A stretch of 64,000 nucleotides of DNA from Phoronis australis (Eukaryota; Phoronida; Phoronidae). The notes beneath the pieces were generated by a model. That model was not told the origin of the DNA. It worked only from the letters and a program-made list of their open reading frames with translations, and searched no databases. Positions within the stretch are counted from its first letter, which is position 1. Every line of letters begins with the position of its first letter. The stretch is from positions 92,731 through 156,730 of the forward strand of contig NMRA01000257.1 in the NCBI GenBank assembly GCA_002633005.1, given 5' to 3'. Made by a program: the position numbers and the translations under genes. Of the stretch, positions 1-12,368 are shown piece by piece.

Positions 1-513
1 TGTACATACTGAGGTGGACTTTAAATGCTCCCGTGGTCAGATGTTGGTACCTCGTTCATCTATGCTAAGTGCTCTGAGCTGCCGGTCTAGAAGTCTCGAT
101 CGTGAGAAATTGGGGGTGGACGGTAAGCCGAGCATGGGCGCTTGAAAATGAAAAATTGAAATTTTCGGGGGTGGGCGGTAAGCCGAGCATGAGCCGTAAC
201 CCGGGCGACTACGGATATTATAGTAGATTAGCTCAACACTGGTTTTGTCATGGTAGCACCATAAGTACCTGAGGGCTAAAAGCGTTATTCAGCAAAATAT
301 TTTATAGTTGTTTCAGAAAGTCTAATTGAGATGAAACAGTTCACGGTTGTGTCACAAAGTGTAATCTGTAGTGTGAAGCGGACGGTCCTTACCAATAGCT
401 GTCTACTAATTCGACTAACTTACATTAAGGAAACCTTGCAAGATGTTCCAAAACGTGCTCTAGCAATGTTAGCACAGCATTTGTTTTTCAATTGCTAATA
501 GGTCAGAACGGGA
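1..513. other. no gene seen; short direct repeat
   Basis: I see no exon here. Two near-identical copies of a GGTAAGCCGAGCATG motif lie about 60 bp apart (about 130 and 190). If gene A continues to the left, this lies in its intron. Confidence 0.5.
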
Positions 514-1850
514 ATTAAAGGCGAAGGCAACCCTTTTTCATGTCACTTTTAGCAAAAAAAGGTTCATTGATTATCCCATACACATTTTTCACTTAATTAC
601 AGCTTTTCATAATTTGATTAATTTCTCGTCCTCTACTCCGGAAGTGACGTTTTGGGAGGCAAGAGTTTCGCGCCAATTTCTTTTCATTATAGTCTGATTG
701 TGAGAGCTGTCGAGTCAGTCATTGTTCTACCTCGTTTGTGATAAGTTCGGTCGTCGTTTGCTTTTGTTTACAAGTCAGTCAACATGCAACGCTGTTGCTG
801 CGTGCCGGAATGTACTCATTCTCGTCTCACACGCGCTTTGGGTACCTTGCGTCGCTTTCCGAAGGATGGCACACTTCGCTGTACTTGGCTAGCTCGTTCG
901 TGAAGAACGCAGCGCTACCCGTCCACGCAAAGTACAAAGCAATGGAGGGTTACCGAGTGTGTGGCAAGCATTTTCTGCCGTCAGATTATGACAGACATGT
1001 ACGCTGAATTGATGAAGGTCCCTGAGAAACAACGCCTGAAGAAGGGTACCATACCGTCGCTGTTGATTCCCGGCAGTGCCCCGTCGCCAACCCCGAGAAG
1101 TGCGTTTTTGAAGTGAGAAGCCTCGCGAGCTGTGGCCACTATATACAGTGACTGGAGGCACTTCATCTACTGTTACCGGGGCCTCCGAACGTACCCCATT
1201 GCGTGCAATTCCGGGAACTAGCAGTGATTCGCACTGTGCTGTTGTTTCTAGCCCAGAACCTGTAAGCAGCCCTGCAGCGATGTTGAGCAGTGGGAGTGAA
1301 TACAGGCCCAGTTCGACACCCAGTGAAGAGGACAGTTCGTCATCCAGTGAACAGATCGGTGAGCCTAAGTTTGATAAGTTTATTGTGGACTTGTATAGGA
1401 GCTATTTGGAAGGTGCCAGGTGTGTGGCGAAGGAGTCACACGGCGGGATGTAAGCAGTTTGGGTGCTCAGATCACCCTTCAGTGGGAATGTGTCGCGGGA
1501 CACTCGGGCAAGTGGGACAGTTCTTCCTTTGTACGTGAGACGATAACGAGTACACCCCAGTACGCAGCAACAGCGTGGCATGTTGACTAACTCGTAAGCA
1601 AAAGCAAACGAAGACCGAACTCATCCCAACCGATGTAGAACAATGACTAACTCGGCTGCTCTCACAGTCTGCCTATATGAAAAGAAATTGGCGCGAAATT
1701 CTTGCCTCCCAAAACGTCACTTCCGGAGCAGACGACGAGTAATTAATTAAATTACGAAAAGCAGTAAATAAGTGAAAAATATGTATGGATAATCAACGAA
1801 CCTTATTTTTGCTAAAAATGACATGAAAAAAGGTGGCCTTCGCCTTTAAT
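514..1850. mobile_element. Kolobok-like fold-back DNA transposon
   Basis: Terminal inverted repeats of about 290 bp run from 514 to about 803 and, inverted, from about 1560 to 1850; both start ATTAAAGGCGAAGGC and are highly similar. TTAA sits at each end (515-518 and 1846-1849). A THAP-type zinc-finger reading lies just inside the left repeat. The Kolobok superfamily is known for TTAA duplications and THAP-bearing transposases, so that is the best fit; a P-like element would be expected to have about 8-bp duplications, which I do not see. The inverted repeat extends into the coding start: the right arm also encodes, on the minus strand, a start codon followed by a Cys-rich THAP N-terminus near 1581. 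The element is therefore a fold-back derivative lacking a transposase body. Confidence 0.75.
784..1453 (+). pseudogene. broken THAP-domain transposase fragment
   Basis: From the ATG at 784 the frame reads a THAP N-terminus (CCCVPEC, then FPKDGTLRCTWLARS) and hits a stop near 899. The domain continues in the frame +2 away (KAMEGYRVCGKHFLPSDYD, ending at 1007), which supplies the second zinc pair C-x2-H and the HF-x-PSDY signature. The original frame then resumes with LKKGTIPSLLIPGS, matching the usual THAP exit loop. A serine-rich stretch follows in a third frame (1148-1453), ending with a KFIVDLY-type segment. At least two frameshifts mean no intact protein. Catalytic transposase regions are absent. 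It sits inside the fold-back element at 514-1850. Confidence 0.7.
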
Positions 1851-2936
1851 ATATGAGGCATTATTTATACTTGAAGTATGTCCCGGAGTCAGTGGCGTAG
1901 CAACGGCGAGCGGTCGCAATGACCCCCACCCCCATCCAACGCCAATAGAAGGGGGGCATCGTCTGACCCAAAAACTATATACATGAGTTGGCATGACTAG
2001 TTTTTCTTTACTTGGCGGGTGAAAAAAAGTTAGCGCACACCCCCTTCCGCACAAGCGGGTTGAGGCGATCGCCGGAGCGCACGATACAGCCACGAGGTGC
2101 AAGTGGACCACGAGCCCCTACCAATGCTCAGTGCAAAAACGTCTATCCCACGTTCAAAACGTTTCAGTTTTGGGTTTGATCACCATTCCTTGCAATGTGC
2201 CTTTTTCAAAATGTCCATTTTTGTCTTGTGTTTACATAAGCAGATTTCGTAAGGGCCTGTTTTGCAGTTGTATGTATTTTGAGTTTAAAAACTTAGATGT
2301 CAAAGCCTCTGAATTTATTCTTCCAACTGTTACTCTCTTAGATTTTGTATTTTGCATTTAAATACTACAGGAACGATAATAAAACATGTTTCCAAGAAAA
2401 CGGTGTTCATATAATATCAATACTTGTTATTCAAAACTTGTCTTTTCTATATTAAAGATTTTACAGTAGGCGCATATTGGTATTTATGCCTCGGGGCACC
2501 AAAAGCGTCGCTATGCCTCCATACAACACCTATGTACAAGTTTGGTAGTCGAGCCAAAACTGAAAAGTAACAGTGTCAAAAAAGGGGTTGATTGATAAGA
2601 AGAGGCAGGCATAATTATTAAAGAAGGTGCAAACATTTACCGGGTTTTAGTAAAAAACAACTTTCATCGATTATATGCAGTGATTAAGGATAGGTACTGC
2701 CGGATTTCGCTTTGAGCAAATTAAGTTACAGTCCCTCAAAAACGGCTCTTCCTCTTAGCCACGGGTGATGCGTGCAAACTTTACGACTGCGGAGGCAAAT
2801 AATTTAGGGTTCCCAAGAAACCTTAAAGCGGCTTTAGGAATAGTATGAACTGACGGGATAATTGTAACTGTTATACATTAATTAGCCCAAAGGCTGTTCA
2901 ATTGGCATTGTATTCCATGAGACGATAGATAAATAC
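1851..2936. other. no exon seen downstream of gene A exon 12
   Basis: This stretch follows the 5' splice site of the last visible gene A exon on the minus strand. Gene B has its next exon 767 bp further on; no comparable exon is recognisable here. A CAGTGGCGTAG sequence at about 1889 resembles one end of hAT-like elements, but I found no partner end. Confidence 0.5.
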
Positions 2937-5900
2937 CTTTTGCTCTTAACCATAGTCACAACTGCGTCAGTCATTTGATTATTCATGGCGCGGTCTAAGG
3001 GCGACTCCTTATTAACATTCGTACATCTCACATCAGCATGGTGGTCAAGTAGAAGTTGTATCACTGCACTGTGGCCATAGTAACATGCATGGTGAAGTGC
3101 TGTGTTCTAGCCAATAGTAAGAGAATAACTTCTTGGAGCCAGTTTTCCAGTAGGTGGTGTACGGCGTCTCTGTCGGCGACCATCATCAGGTGAACGACGA
3201 GTTCTGTCCAGGATACACTTATTGTTGTTGGAAATTATTATTATTCTGACACTGTCAAGATTTGAACCCATCATCGTTCAGGATGCACTACCAAATAGTT
3301 GATGAAGGCGCAGAGAAAGGTCAATTTCTAGTATAACCTAACTAATTATGTATTCAAATCCCCGTAGTGATTAATGATTATCAAAGCCTTAATCAACATC
3401 TATGAGAGTATTACTGGACAGATTCCTCTCGTCCCTCACTTTCTGAGAAAAGTCGCCGTCCAAAACGCCCTGCAATTTTTAAAATAGAGGTTGGTGCAAA
3501 CAGACCAAACTTTGAATTAGATAATTTTACAGAGTACATACATAGTGGAAAAAACGGGGTCTAAATCTTGAAAGCATAACAAACCCACGTTGGCCTATTA
3601 ACAACTTACTCACCCCATTGAAAACCCTCAAAAGTTTGGAGGAAAATTTGAAAACAAAACGTCTTATGAAACCTGTTAAACAGACAATCGTGACCTAGTC
3701 ACTTTTAGCGAATTACAAGGCACCTGTGGGAAAAGAGCACCCACTAAGAAACACAATATCCAATGTGACATAGGGAGTATAAATTTTCAGTTATTTCCTG
3801 CTTTTATCTTTCAAGATTGACGCCAATGAATGAATTTGAAGGTCACAGAACGCAGATTGGCTGAAATGTCAAAACAGGGCTTAGTATCCTTTGAATTGGA
3901 TACATAGAGGACCAGGATGGTAAAAGGGAAATTTTTAAGAGAGTTGCAGCATTGTAACAAGTCAAAACAGGATTGCATTAAATTGGTGGCATTGTGCCTT
4001 ATTTGGTTGTATTTTGGAGTTATGGATCAATTAATACGTTGTGTAAACAATCTTGATTAAAGGCAAGTCAAAAGACAATTTTATATGGTCACATATGAGG
4101 TAGTCGTGAGGTGAGCTAGTTTTCCATAATTAATATATAAACAACTTCCAATTATTTCAATTTTACATATTTCCCTCAGTTGATTTTCTGAAATTACTAA
4201 AACCTAATTAGGATACCTTCTGTTTGTCAGTGGCGTTAATCAATGGCCTATATTCCAGTAGCTCCACCACAGTAGACACATGGCCGTTCTTGGCAGCCAT
4301 AATCAAAGGACACGTGTGATTTTCATTCCTAAAATAAAGATACATGAAGGCAAGACATCAACCACTCTTCACATCACATTACATTTGTCTTTTGAAATTA
4401 GCAAATAAAAAAGCCCTGACTGCACACAATAACAGGAGTAATTCCTACACGGGACTGCACACTAATAGGTGCAATTGTTACAGGGCTATCTTGTAGGACT
4501 ACAATCGGAGGGGGTAGACAGGTGTGACACGACTTTTAACTTATATAAGTCATAAACAAAGTCGTGCGTGACAATAGCAGCGTTTAGACAATAGTCCAAA
4601 AAGTAGTATATGAAAAATTGGGGTGCAGACGAAGAATACCCCGCATAAATCTACTCATAAAAACTCCATAACTGCTAATCATGAAATAAAGAAATAACAC
4701 AACAGATCCAAAGCCACAACTGTCTTTACAATTTACCTCAGGTTCACATTGAAATTGCTGAATAAAACTAGAATATTACCGATAATGAGGGCAGTAACAA
4801 CTCTCAAATCTCAGCTCAAAATTTATGTTTGTAACCTTTCACCAATAAAATCTGATTGGATCGCTCAGAAAAGTAATGCCTTTCATTGTAATGTTGGCTT
4901 ACACGTGTGTATGGTAGTTGAATAGCATGCCTTCATCTGTAGGAGAAACAACATTTTCAAAATTTGATGATCTTTGAACAAATTGACCTCTTCCGGTCGT
5001 GCATTTCGGAATATCGATGTATACTATTTCAAACAATACATACTGGTGAATGGCTAAAATTTCAAAGACTGATCTCTAGTAATCTGGAACTACAGTGTAT
5101 AGCAAGGTCTAAAAATGGCAGGAAACAACATGAAGAATAACATAAAACAGCACATTTAAATAACAACATTCTGCACTGGTACCGGTAAAGTATTAAACTA
5201 ATCTTACTTTGAGGTCAAACAGGCACCATGTGCCAACAACAATGCAGCTGAGTTATTGTGGCCATTTTCACAAGCCAACAAAAGAGGGCTATTTCCTTCG
5301 ATGTCGCCGTTATTGATCTCCGACAGGTGATTCTTCAACAAAATTTCTATACATGCACATTGTCCATTCCTGAAACAAACAAACGGGGAGAAACTTGCAA
5401 AGACATCATGTTACAGAATGGTCTTTCAAAAATTAAATCTTAAAATATGCCCAATGTACCTTCCCTGTCAAACAGTGACCCAAAGGGACATACCGGCATA
5501 CAGTACATGTAACAAGCGCAAGAGGGGAGTTTACAATTCATACACAATGTCAACTTATATCTGACAATTTCAATGAATAGGTCACACAAAACAATTACAT
5601 ACTCAGCTGCCAAATGCAAAGGTGTTTTCTCATCATGATCCCTTGCACTTGGAGAAGCTCCATTCTCCAATAGCAAGATAGCAATGTGGTCCTGACCGGA
5701 TGCAGCCGCATAGTGCAAAGGAGTCTGTTCAACGTCATCCACAGAATTGACAAGGTCACATCCATCCTTCTACAATCAAATGGACAATATCAGCTGCGGT
5801 AGTTCAAAGACGCTTCGCAAAACGTGTTGTTACAGCTCATTTCTCTGCGCCGTTTGAAGTGTAATTTTGAGGATGATAGCCTTTACTTGGTGGGGTAGCA

Positions 5901-8900
5901 AAAGGAGCATGTAAATATTATACTTTAGTTTGAGAGTTTGGATGACCTACTAGATATTGAATGAATGCAATCAGGTGTGGATGCAATTTTGTTCTGAACA
6001 CTTGCCTTAGCTTCATTGATGACAAACAAAGATGTTTCATGACTTCCACTCTCAACAGCAAGATGTAAACATGACCGATTTTTATCATCTACGGTCTTGA
6101 TATCAGCACCTTTGGACAACAAGAACTCCACAGAACCTTTCTGTCCTTTTTGGGCAGCACACAACAGTGGAGTGTAAGAGAGCATATTTTCAGCATCATA
6201 ATTAGCTCCGTATTCCAGCAGAATCGCCATCACCCTCAGACTACCAAAGATTGCTGCTCTGAAATTCCGAGTTATGAGCTAAATGAGGCTACACTTAAAC
6301 AATATAATTACAGAATTTACAATTATCAGCATAATATATGGGGAGAAATAAAATGACGCATCCTGAACAACTAAGTTGGTATAACAACTGAACACCGTGT
6401 GTACCTATTCGTCCAAACAATATGGAAGTATACCTGTGAAATGGTGTCATCTTTTCCTCATCAACTGGATTGACATGCGAACCGTGTTTTATTAACGTTG
6501 AGGCAATTTCACTGTAGTCATGTATAGCAGTGACATGCAGAGGTGTCCACTTGTTTAACTAAAAGTGAGCAGACCAAATTAAAAACAAATTCCGGGGGTG
6601 TAGGTGTTTTGAGGATTAACACATTTTACTATATCTGAAATTGGCATACACTTTCATTTTCATCGGCACTTGCAGCAACGATTTTAACCAACGTACGATG
6701 CCCCGACCATGCACTCATTGGCGTGCATTGCTTACGACGACAAACGCCCGAGGTGACCTTTCCAGCATTTCAGCGCGAATTTCACTGAGAACGACAGTGA
6801 TTGGCAAAGGAAATTCAGTGCGTTAGGAGTAAAAAGTTCATTTCATCAGCATTGGTAGAATTGAACTATAACCAGTGGAAAAGATTTACTTAATCGGAGA
6901 CTGAATTTTGAGAGAATTAAAGGTGAAGAAATAAAATAAGCTTATGTTTCCTGAACAAAATAAGGCAACACAACACCAAGTCTTGTTTACCTTTTTAGTA
7001 TTAACAATAGCACCATTTTCCAGCAACAGTGCTGCTATTTCAGCATGTTCACTATCCACTGCAACGTATAATGCAGATTGAAGTTCATCGTCCACAGCGT
7101 TGACATAAGTCTTTGTTATTTGTTTTTTGTCAGCTGTAACGACAGAATATAAAACCGCGGTAACATGGATACAGCATGCGACTAAAACGATGGCTCAGTT
7201 ACCTTCGCTAAGTAATATGAAAATTTTAGCGTTTTAGCCAGACAAACGAACTGCTCGTCCGCTCTGCCGTTTTCGCCATAACCCAGTCATTTTTTCACCA
7301 GCGATAAATCGCGCAATTTAATGTCAAATGTTCATTTAACATCATTAATTGATCAAAGCCACTCTTACCCTTTCACCTGAAGTAAAGAGCCTCCTAAGGA
7401 ACTAGTGCAACGCCCAAAGTTTTGGGGTTACGTATACGGCCAGCAAAGTGCCAGGAAATAGAGACAGCGTTTGAGTTACTGGCGTTTGCCACAAGAGAAA
7501 GTCCAAGCCGGTAACGGTGGCATTTCTGCCAATTTGTGGACAGGTAAAGACAAGTGAACCACATCAAAAATTTAATGAAAGTTCGAGGTGCATGCAGCGT
7601 ATGACTGGCACACCAGATACTGACCAGCTTGCAGAATACGGCGAACAACGTCCACATGACTGTGTATTGATGCAATAATCAGTGGAGTTCTTTGAGAAAT
7701 GTCCGCAGCTTCAATGTCTGCCTGATAATCTAACTGAAAGAAACAATGTTTCGAGAGGTGATATCCATTGGCAAAGGCAAAAAACTAAAGTAAATGTACA
7801 CAACACTGCAAACCCACAAACCCACTGTGGCGTCGAGAGAAAAAGCGGGGTCACCCGATCAACTACCCCCAATAACCCCACACGCACGCATGCCTCGTTT
7901 TAGGTAGGTGAAGACAAACAGCGTCAATAACTGTCATTGTAGGATATCAAAACAATTATTATTCAAAGATATAAACAAGATTTTTCATTCATACGGTGGA
8001 ACAGAGAAGGTTCATCATTCTTATATTACTAAAGAAATTCATCCGTCCAGAATACATTAAGGAGCAAAATTGTTTAGACGTAAACGACAACCGTTTCCTC
8101 GTTTCCTCATTTTTAAACTGAATTTAACTGTTTAAAAATGACTGCCAAATTAGAAGGTCCAAGACGTTGAAAAGGTGACGATTTTTTCGCCAATGTCTAG
8201 ACAATTTTGCTCCCCATTCTTCAGTCTTTCAATGACACTGAATGAGCAATCTATCTCCCTGAGCAAATGCCACAGGCAAGCAATTCAAGTTTATCTCACG
8301 TATCCGAGGCATCTCCCTAACTGACTGCAAATATCACCTGTGCTACTGTTCAAGTGGGACACGCCTGAGCGTCGAACTTGAAACATGGCCATTGAACATG
8401 TTTTGCTAGATGCTGCAATTCTAGGGTTGGATACCTCCACATCGCATCAAACATCCTCTCTAACTGCATGGCTGACTAGTAGCGTGTGTTTGATTAGCTA
8501 TGACAGAGTCCAGAATACAATAGAAGGCTTCTCATCTGCACTTTCTGACATGTCCTCCCTTGTTTCTTTTTTGCGTCTTTTCTCAGTTGGGAATGCAATA
8601 CTCACAACTTCGGCAAACCTGTTGTCAGTTGTTTCTCAAGTCTTTGATATCGTCAAAGACTATTTAATATACTTTCTACTTCAATATCTCAGGTTGTATT
8701 CTTTGTTTGCAACACCTCATGTCTCTTCCTTAAGAACTTTTGCCCATGAAGAGGCCATGGCCAAACATTCATACGAGTTAAGGAAGCGTTTGCTCCCACG
8801 AAGGTCTGACCACGCTCAGCTTCATGCCGTGCTAAGTGACTTTCGTCAACGTAGGAAGACGTGCAGCAACTGGACAACCACTTTCTCTAACCAATGTGTT

Positions 8901-11606
8901 TGACATGCTGTGGAGAGCACTACCAACTGAGGTGATTCTTTAGAATATACCAGTGTTGTGGACTGGAACGGAAGACACTGCGCAGCTTCCTAAAACAACT
9001 GTTAGCAGCATGTACTCCACACGGCTTACGACAGCGACAAGCACAAGATGAGAATGGCCAAAAGGCATCTCAATGAGATCGAGCGCCTTAAATTAACCAC
9101 TTACAGTGAATGATACTGCAGTTATCGGAAACCTGATTGCGACGAACGACAACTGGTTCACTATGCTTCTTCAGTTTTTCGAGGATTATTGCAGCTTTAG
9201 CTTCATCATTTTGTTGCAATCTACGAATTCCAGCATCAGCGATTACAATGCAATACTTGGCATTGACACGATGATTCAAAAAGGCTTTTACCACTTTAGG
9301 AGAATATCTGGTTCAAGGCTGACTGCTGAAGGTGTTTTAAATTGTTTTATTTTGAAGGAGGCGTTGAGATGTTCAACCAATTGATTTGGTGGCATTCTGC
9401 ATTAGTACATCAGAACTAAACTGCGCCCGTACTCGTGCCTTTGTTGGTAAAGCAGTAGTTAAAATCACAGTCAATATATTTCTCCTCGCAAATTGCTCTG
9501 AAAGCAATTCATTTATTCAGGCCCACGAGCCCCCCACCAATGTCTAGAATCAAGTAAACTGCTGCGTAGACTTAATAGAGTGAGGCCCCCCAAAAAACAC
9601 AGATTTTACTATGTAATTTTTCGAAAAAGTCATTAATGAAAATGACTTGAAATTGACCGCAAATTATAGAATTTTAAATGTAGTAGTAAAAGTGCAACAT
9701 TTTGTCTCGATTTTTGCACCATTGTTTACAGCTGGATAATTGTGCACTAAAGTTGTAAATGAGTAAAGATATTCTGTTTCTGATTTCTAGTTTTGAATTT
9801 GGAAGCTTTGTCTTTGTCCAACTGATGCCAAATGGGCAAAACGCTTGGGAAATTTCATTTTTGTTTCGGTAGCGTGTTATTTGTTTTTTGTTGTTTTTTT
9901 TTAATTTGCTAGAGTCCCTCGACTCAAAAGGGCCCGTGGCTATGCTCCCCCTATCGGCGAAACTGTATACCCGTCACAAAATGCATGGTAAGTTACTTTG
10001 TTGTATTCACAAATGTTAAAGCTGAGTTCAATAACTTGTCACCAGGCTCAAACACGTATATTTGAGAGCACGTATTTAAAATTCGGAGACATTTTACCAA
10101 AATTTGGACAACATCTGCATTCTTATGGTGACATGCTTCATGCAGAGGGGTGGAGTTGTCATGATCACGTGGGGACACTTGACATCCATTTTGAAGAAGC
10201 ATCTAAAAGAACAATGAACAAACAATGCATGCAAACGTCACGAAATATCGTCACCAATCTCAAAACATATTCAGGTATCGCCCAGCTTTACATGATCTAT
10301 TAGCCAGAATTCTCTGGTAAAACATTTCCAAACATAAGTGATTCTATCTATGACATAAACAATCCAGTGTCTGTGTGGACCTGAATTTTGACTGTACCAT
10401 GGCGAGCCACAGAGGCTGCACGGATAACAGACTTGTTGTACACACTCAGGACGTTTTTAACATAGCGGCACACAAACTCGCAAGTGCAAGAATTAAAGAA
10501 CTGGATTCCCCACCACGCATTACCAAATCATTGCTAAATGGTAGCTCCGTTGAGAATAATTAGGGAATCGACAATGACACACTATTGAAGAAGCGTGAGC
10601 TTCAGTTCAAAGAGTCTGCAGTCTGCAGTACGACAGGCGTATGGTCCAAAGCGTCCATTGTCTGAAGGATCTATAAGCACCCCTCCATAATCAATAAGTG
10701 AAAAAGAAGCATCATCATATTTGTTGATCGATGTACGTTAGATAGTTTTCACGGCAAGTTTGCGGGTAGAAATGCTGTCTGATTTACCTTTACAAGATTG
10801 GCATCACCTCTTCTGACAGCGAAGTGCAATGGAGTTTTGCCACTACAATCTCTGGCCTCCATATCTGCTTGTGCGGTCAGAAGTCTTTGTGCAGCATCTG
10901 CGGCTTTATATTTACAGGCTATGTGTAACGGGCTGCAGTGACCAGCTCCTTCGACGTTAACATTTACATCTTTGCTTAACATGATGTCTAATACAGCAAC
11001 TCTAAAGCAAATAATCGTTTCTTGTTATATAAAAATTGTTTTCACAGCTTCTAAATTTGCAACACTGGAACATGCTCTGTACTTCAATATATTCTGAATA
11101 GTATAAATATAGGTTTATAAACAGTTTGTTTCTGATATTATGAGTTTTAAGGGACCATTCTCGAGGAGATAACATAATTTTACAGAAATGAGTCACACAG
11201 CAGGATTAAACCCACAAACTTAACACCAAAAGCTTCACTCTTTAAACAGCAGAATATTTTAACTGGTAGAGATACTGGTCTTGATTGCAGCGAATATCTT
11301 ACAGATCAAGACGAAATTTGACGATGTGAAACAACGGATATTTGCTTCATAGCTGTGGTCAACGCTAATAACTTAAATAAGTCTATGGCTACAACAATAA
11401 TACCAGAATGCATTTTTTTAGCCGTAAGACTGACACTGCCTCTTTAATTGTCACTGGTTTAAATGTTTTATATAAAAAATCTGTCACCCGTTGTATCTGA
11501 CAGCGTAGTGCAAGCAGGAAAACCCATCCTGATGAATCTGTGTAGCCAGGCTTGGATCAAGTAACAAGTGCTCTGTCACAACTGCAACGTTTCCATCTCG
11601 GACAGC
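2937..11606 (-). CDS. TRPA1: TRPA1-like channel gene A, ankyrin-repeat part (partial)
   Basis: Eleven exons encode an uninterrupted ankyrin-repeat domain of about 559 residues. Numbered by match to gene B, they are: 11606-11488 (2), 11001-10788 (3), 10202-10098 (4), 7733-7625 (5), 7133-6991 (6), 6558-6434 (7), 6258-6006 (8), 5769-5603 (9), 5369-5208 (10), 4328-4217 (11), 3106-2937 (12). Lengths are identical to the gene B exons except exon 8, which is one codon shorter. Typical ankyrin cores are visible, such as [18 protein letters not shown] and [16 protein letters not shown]. All junctions keep phase and no stop interrupts the exons. Exon 8 uses a GC splice donor (AAG|gcaagt). TRPA1 channels are membrane cation channels gated by irritants or temperature, with the ankyrin domain in the cytosol. 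I could not find an exon 1 upstream, nor exon 13 and the channel exons in the 2.9 kb to the left edge. It is either a full channel gene running off the window or an ankyrin-only remnant. Confidence 0.88.
7734..10097. other. large intron of gene A (exons 4-5)
   Basis: At 2.4 kb this is the longest visible intron of gene A. It holds an open reading frame of 172 codons on the plus strand (8385-8903) and one of 68 codons on the minus strand (9088-9294). I recognise no family in either, and neither has an ankyrin pattern. They may be decayed mobile-element sequence. Confidence 0.4.
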
Positions 11607-11689
11607 CTGCAATACAATGTTATTAGCAATATCGTGATTCTAAAACTGAAAAAATGGTCTTAAGACAATCGGCGAGTACTCACTTTGAG

Positions 11690-11955
11690 AACACGCCACT
11701 TCACTACTCCAGGTTCACTACTCCCAAACTTCATTATTCGGAAAGTTCGCTACTCAAGCAACTCGCTCACCATAAAAAAAAAACACACGCACGGCATACG
11801 GTAGGCCTACCTTGCTTATAGAAGTCAGTTACACCACACTAAAAGGCATTCAGAGTAGTGAACTTTCGGAATAATGAACTTTCGGAGTATTGAACACCAG
11901 GTGTATTGAATCTCCAGAGTGATAAATCTTCGGAGCAGTGACAGGTAACCCTACT
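11690..11955. repeat. degenerate short repeats arranged as an inverted array
   Basis: The left half has repeated units such as TTCACTACTCC and TTCATTATTCGGAAAGTTC. The right half has the same units reversed (GAGTAGTGAACTTTCGG, AATAATGAACTTTCGG). About 100 bp of unrelated sequence lies between the halves. Units are about 19-21 bp. Confidence 0.7.
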
Positions 11956-12300
11956 TTTCATTCAATATCTGGTTTATTTGAAACAAAAAATACATTCTAC
12001 TGTTCAAAGCTACTTCGTGCTTTCTGTGGGTCGATGAAGAATGTTCAGGTAAATTTTCAGCAGGGCATGCAGCACAAACCACAAGAGTACAAGTCCCCTT
12101 TAAATGTACTGCTTTTATTTATCGCGGTTGGACCAGCATGCAGCCACTTATCGGCAGGCTTATGTCTAAGACATTAAAAGCATCCGAAATGGCATTTTGT
12201 GAAGCTTTCTTCTGAAAGCAAAAGTTGGGCATGGTTTTGTTTAAGTGGAAACCCGCGTAGTTCCGTAAAAAAACACAGCTGTCATGTTTAGCTGGTTAAA

Positions 12301-12368
12301 CATGGGTGCCGCACCATAGGGGGCTGGGGGATATAGCCCTCCAGTATTTCAGTGCTGCGCCGCCCATG
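12301..12368. mobile_element. 68-bp palindromic miniature element with 5-bp duplication
   Basis: The ends are CATGGGTGCCGCACC and its approximate inverse, GGCGGCGCAGCAC when read inward from the right. The element is flanked by TTAAA on both sides (12296-12300 and 12369-12373), a target-site duplication. It has no coding capacity. Confidence 0.7.

Noticed and set aside
8385-8903. 172-codon open frame on the plus strand in a gene A intron
   Set aside because: No recognisable domain and no splice context. The opposite strand is equally unconvincing. Probably chance or decayed repeat.
9088-9294. Open frame on the minus strand followed by a good-looking donor (CACT|gtaagtgg)
   Set aside because: The only possible acceptor lacks a pyrimidine tract, gene A exons 4 and 5 join in phase without it, and gene B has no equivalent.
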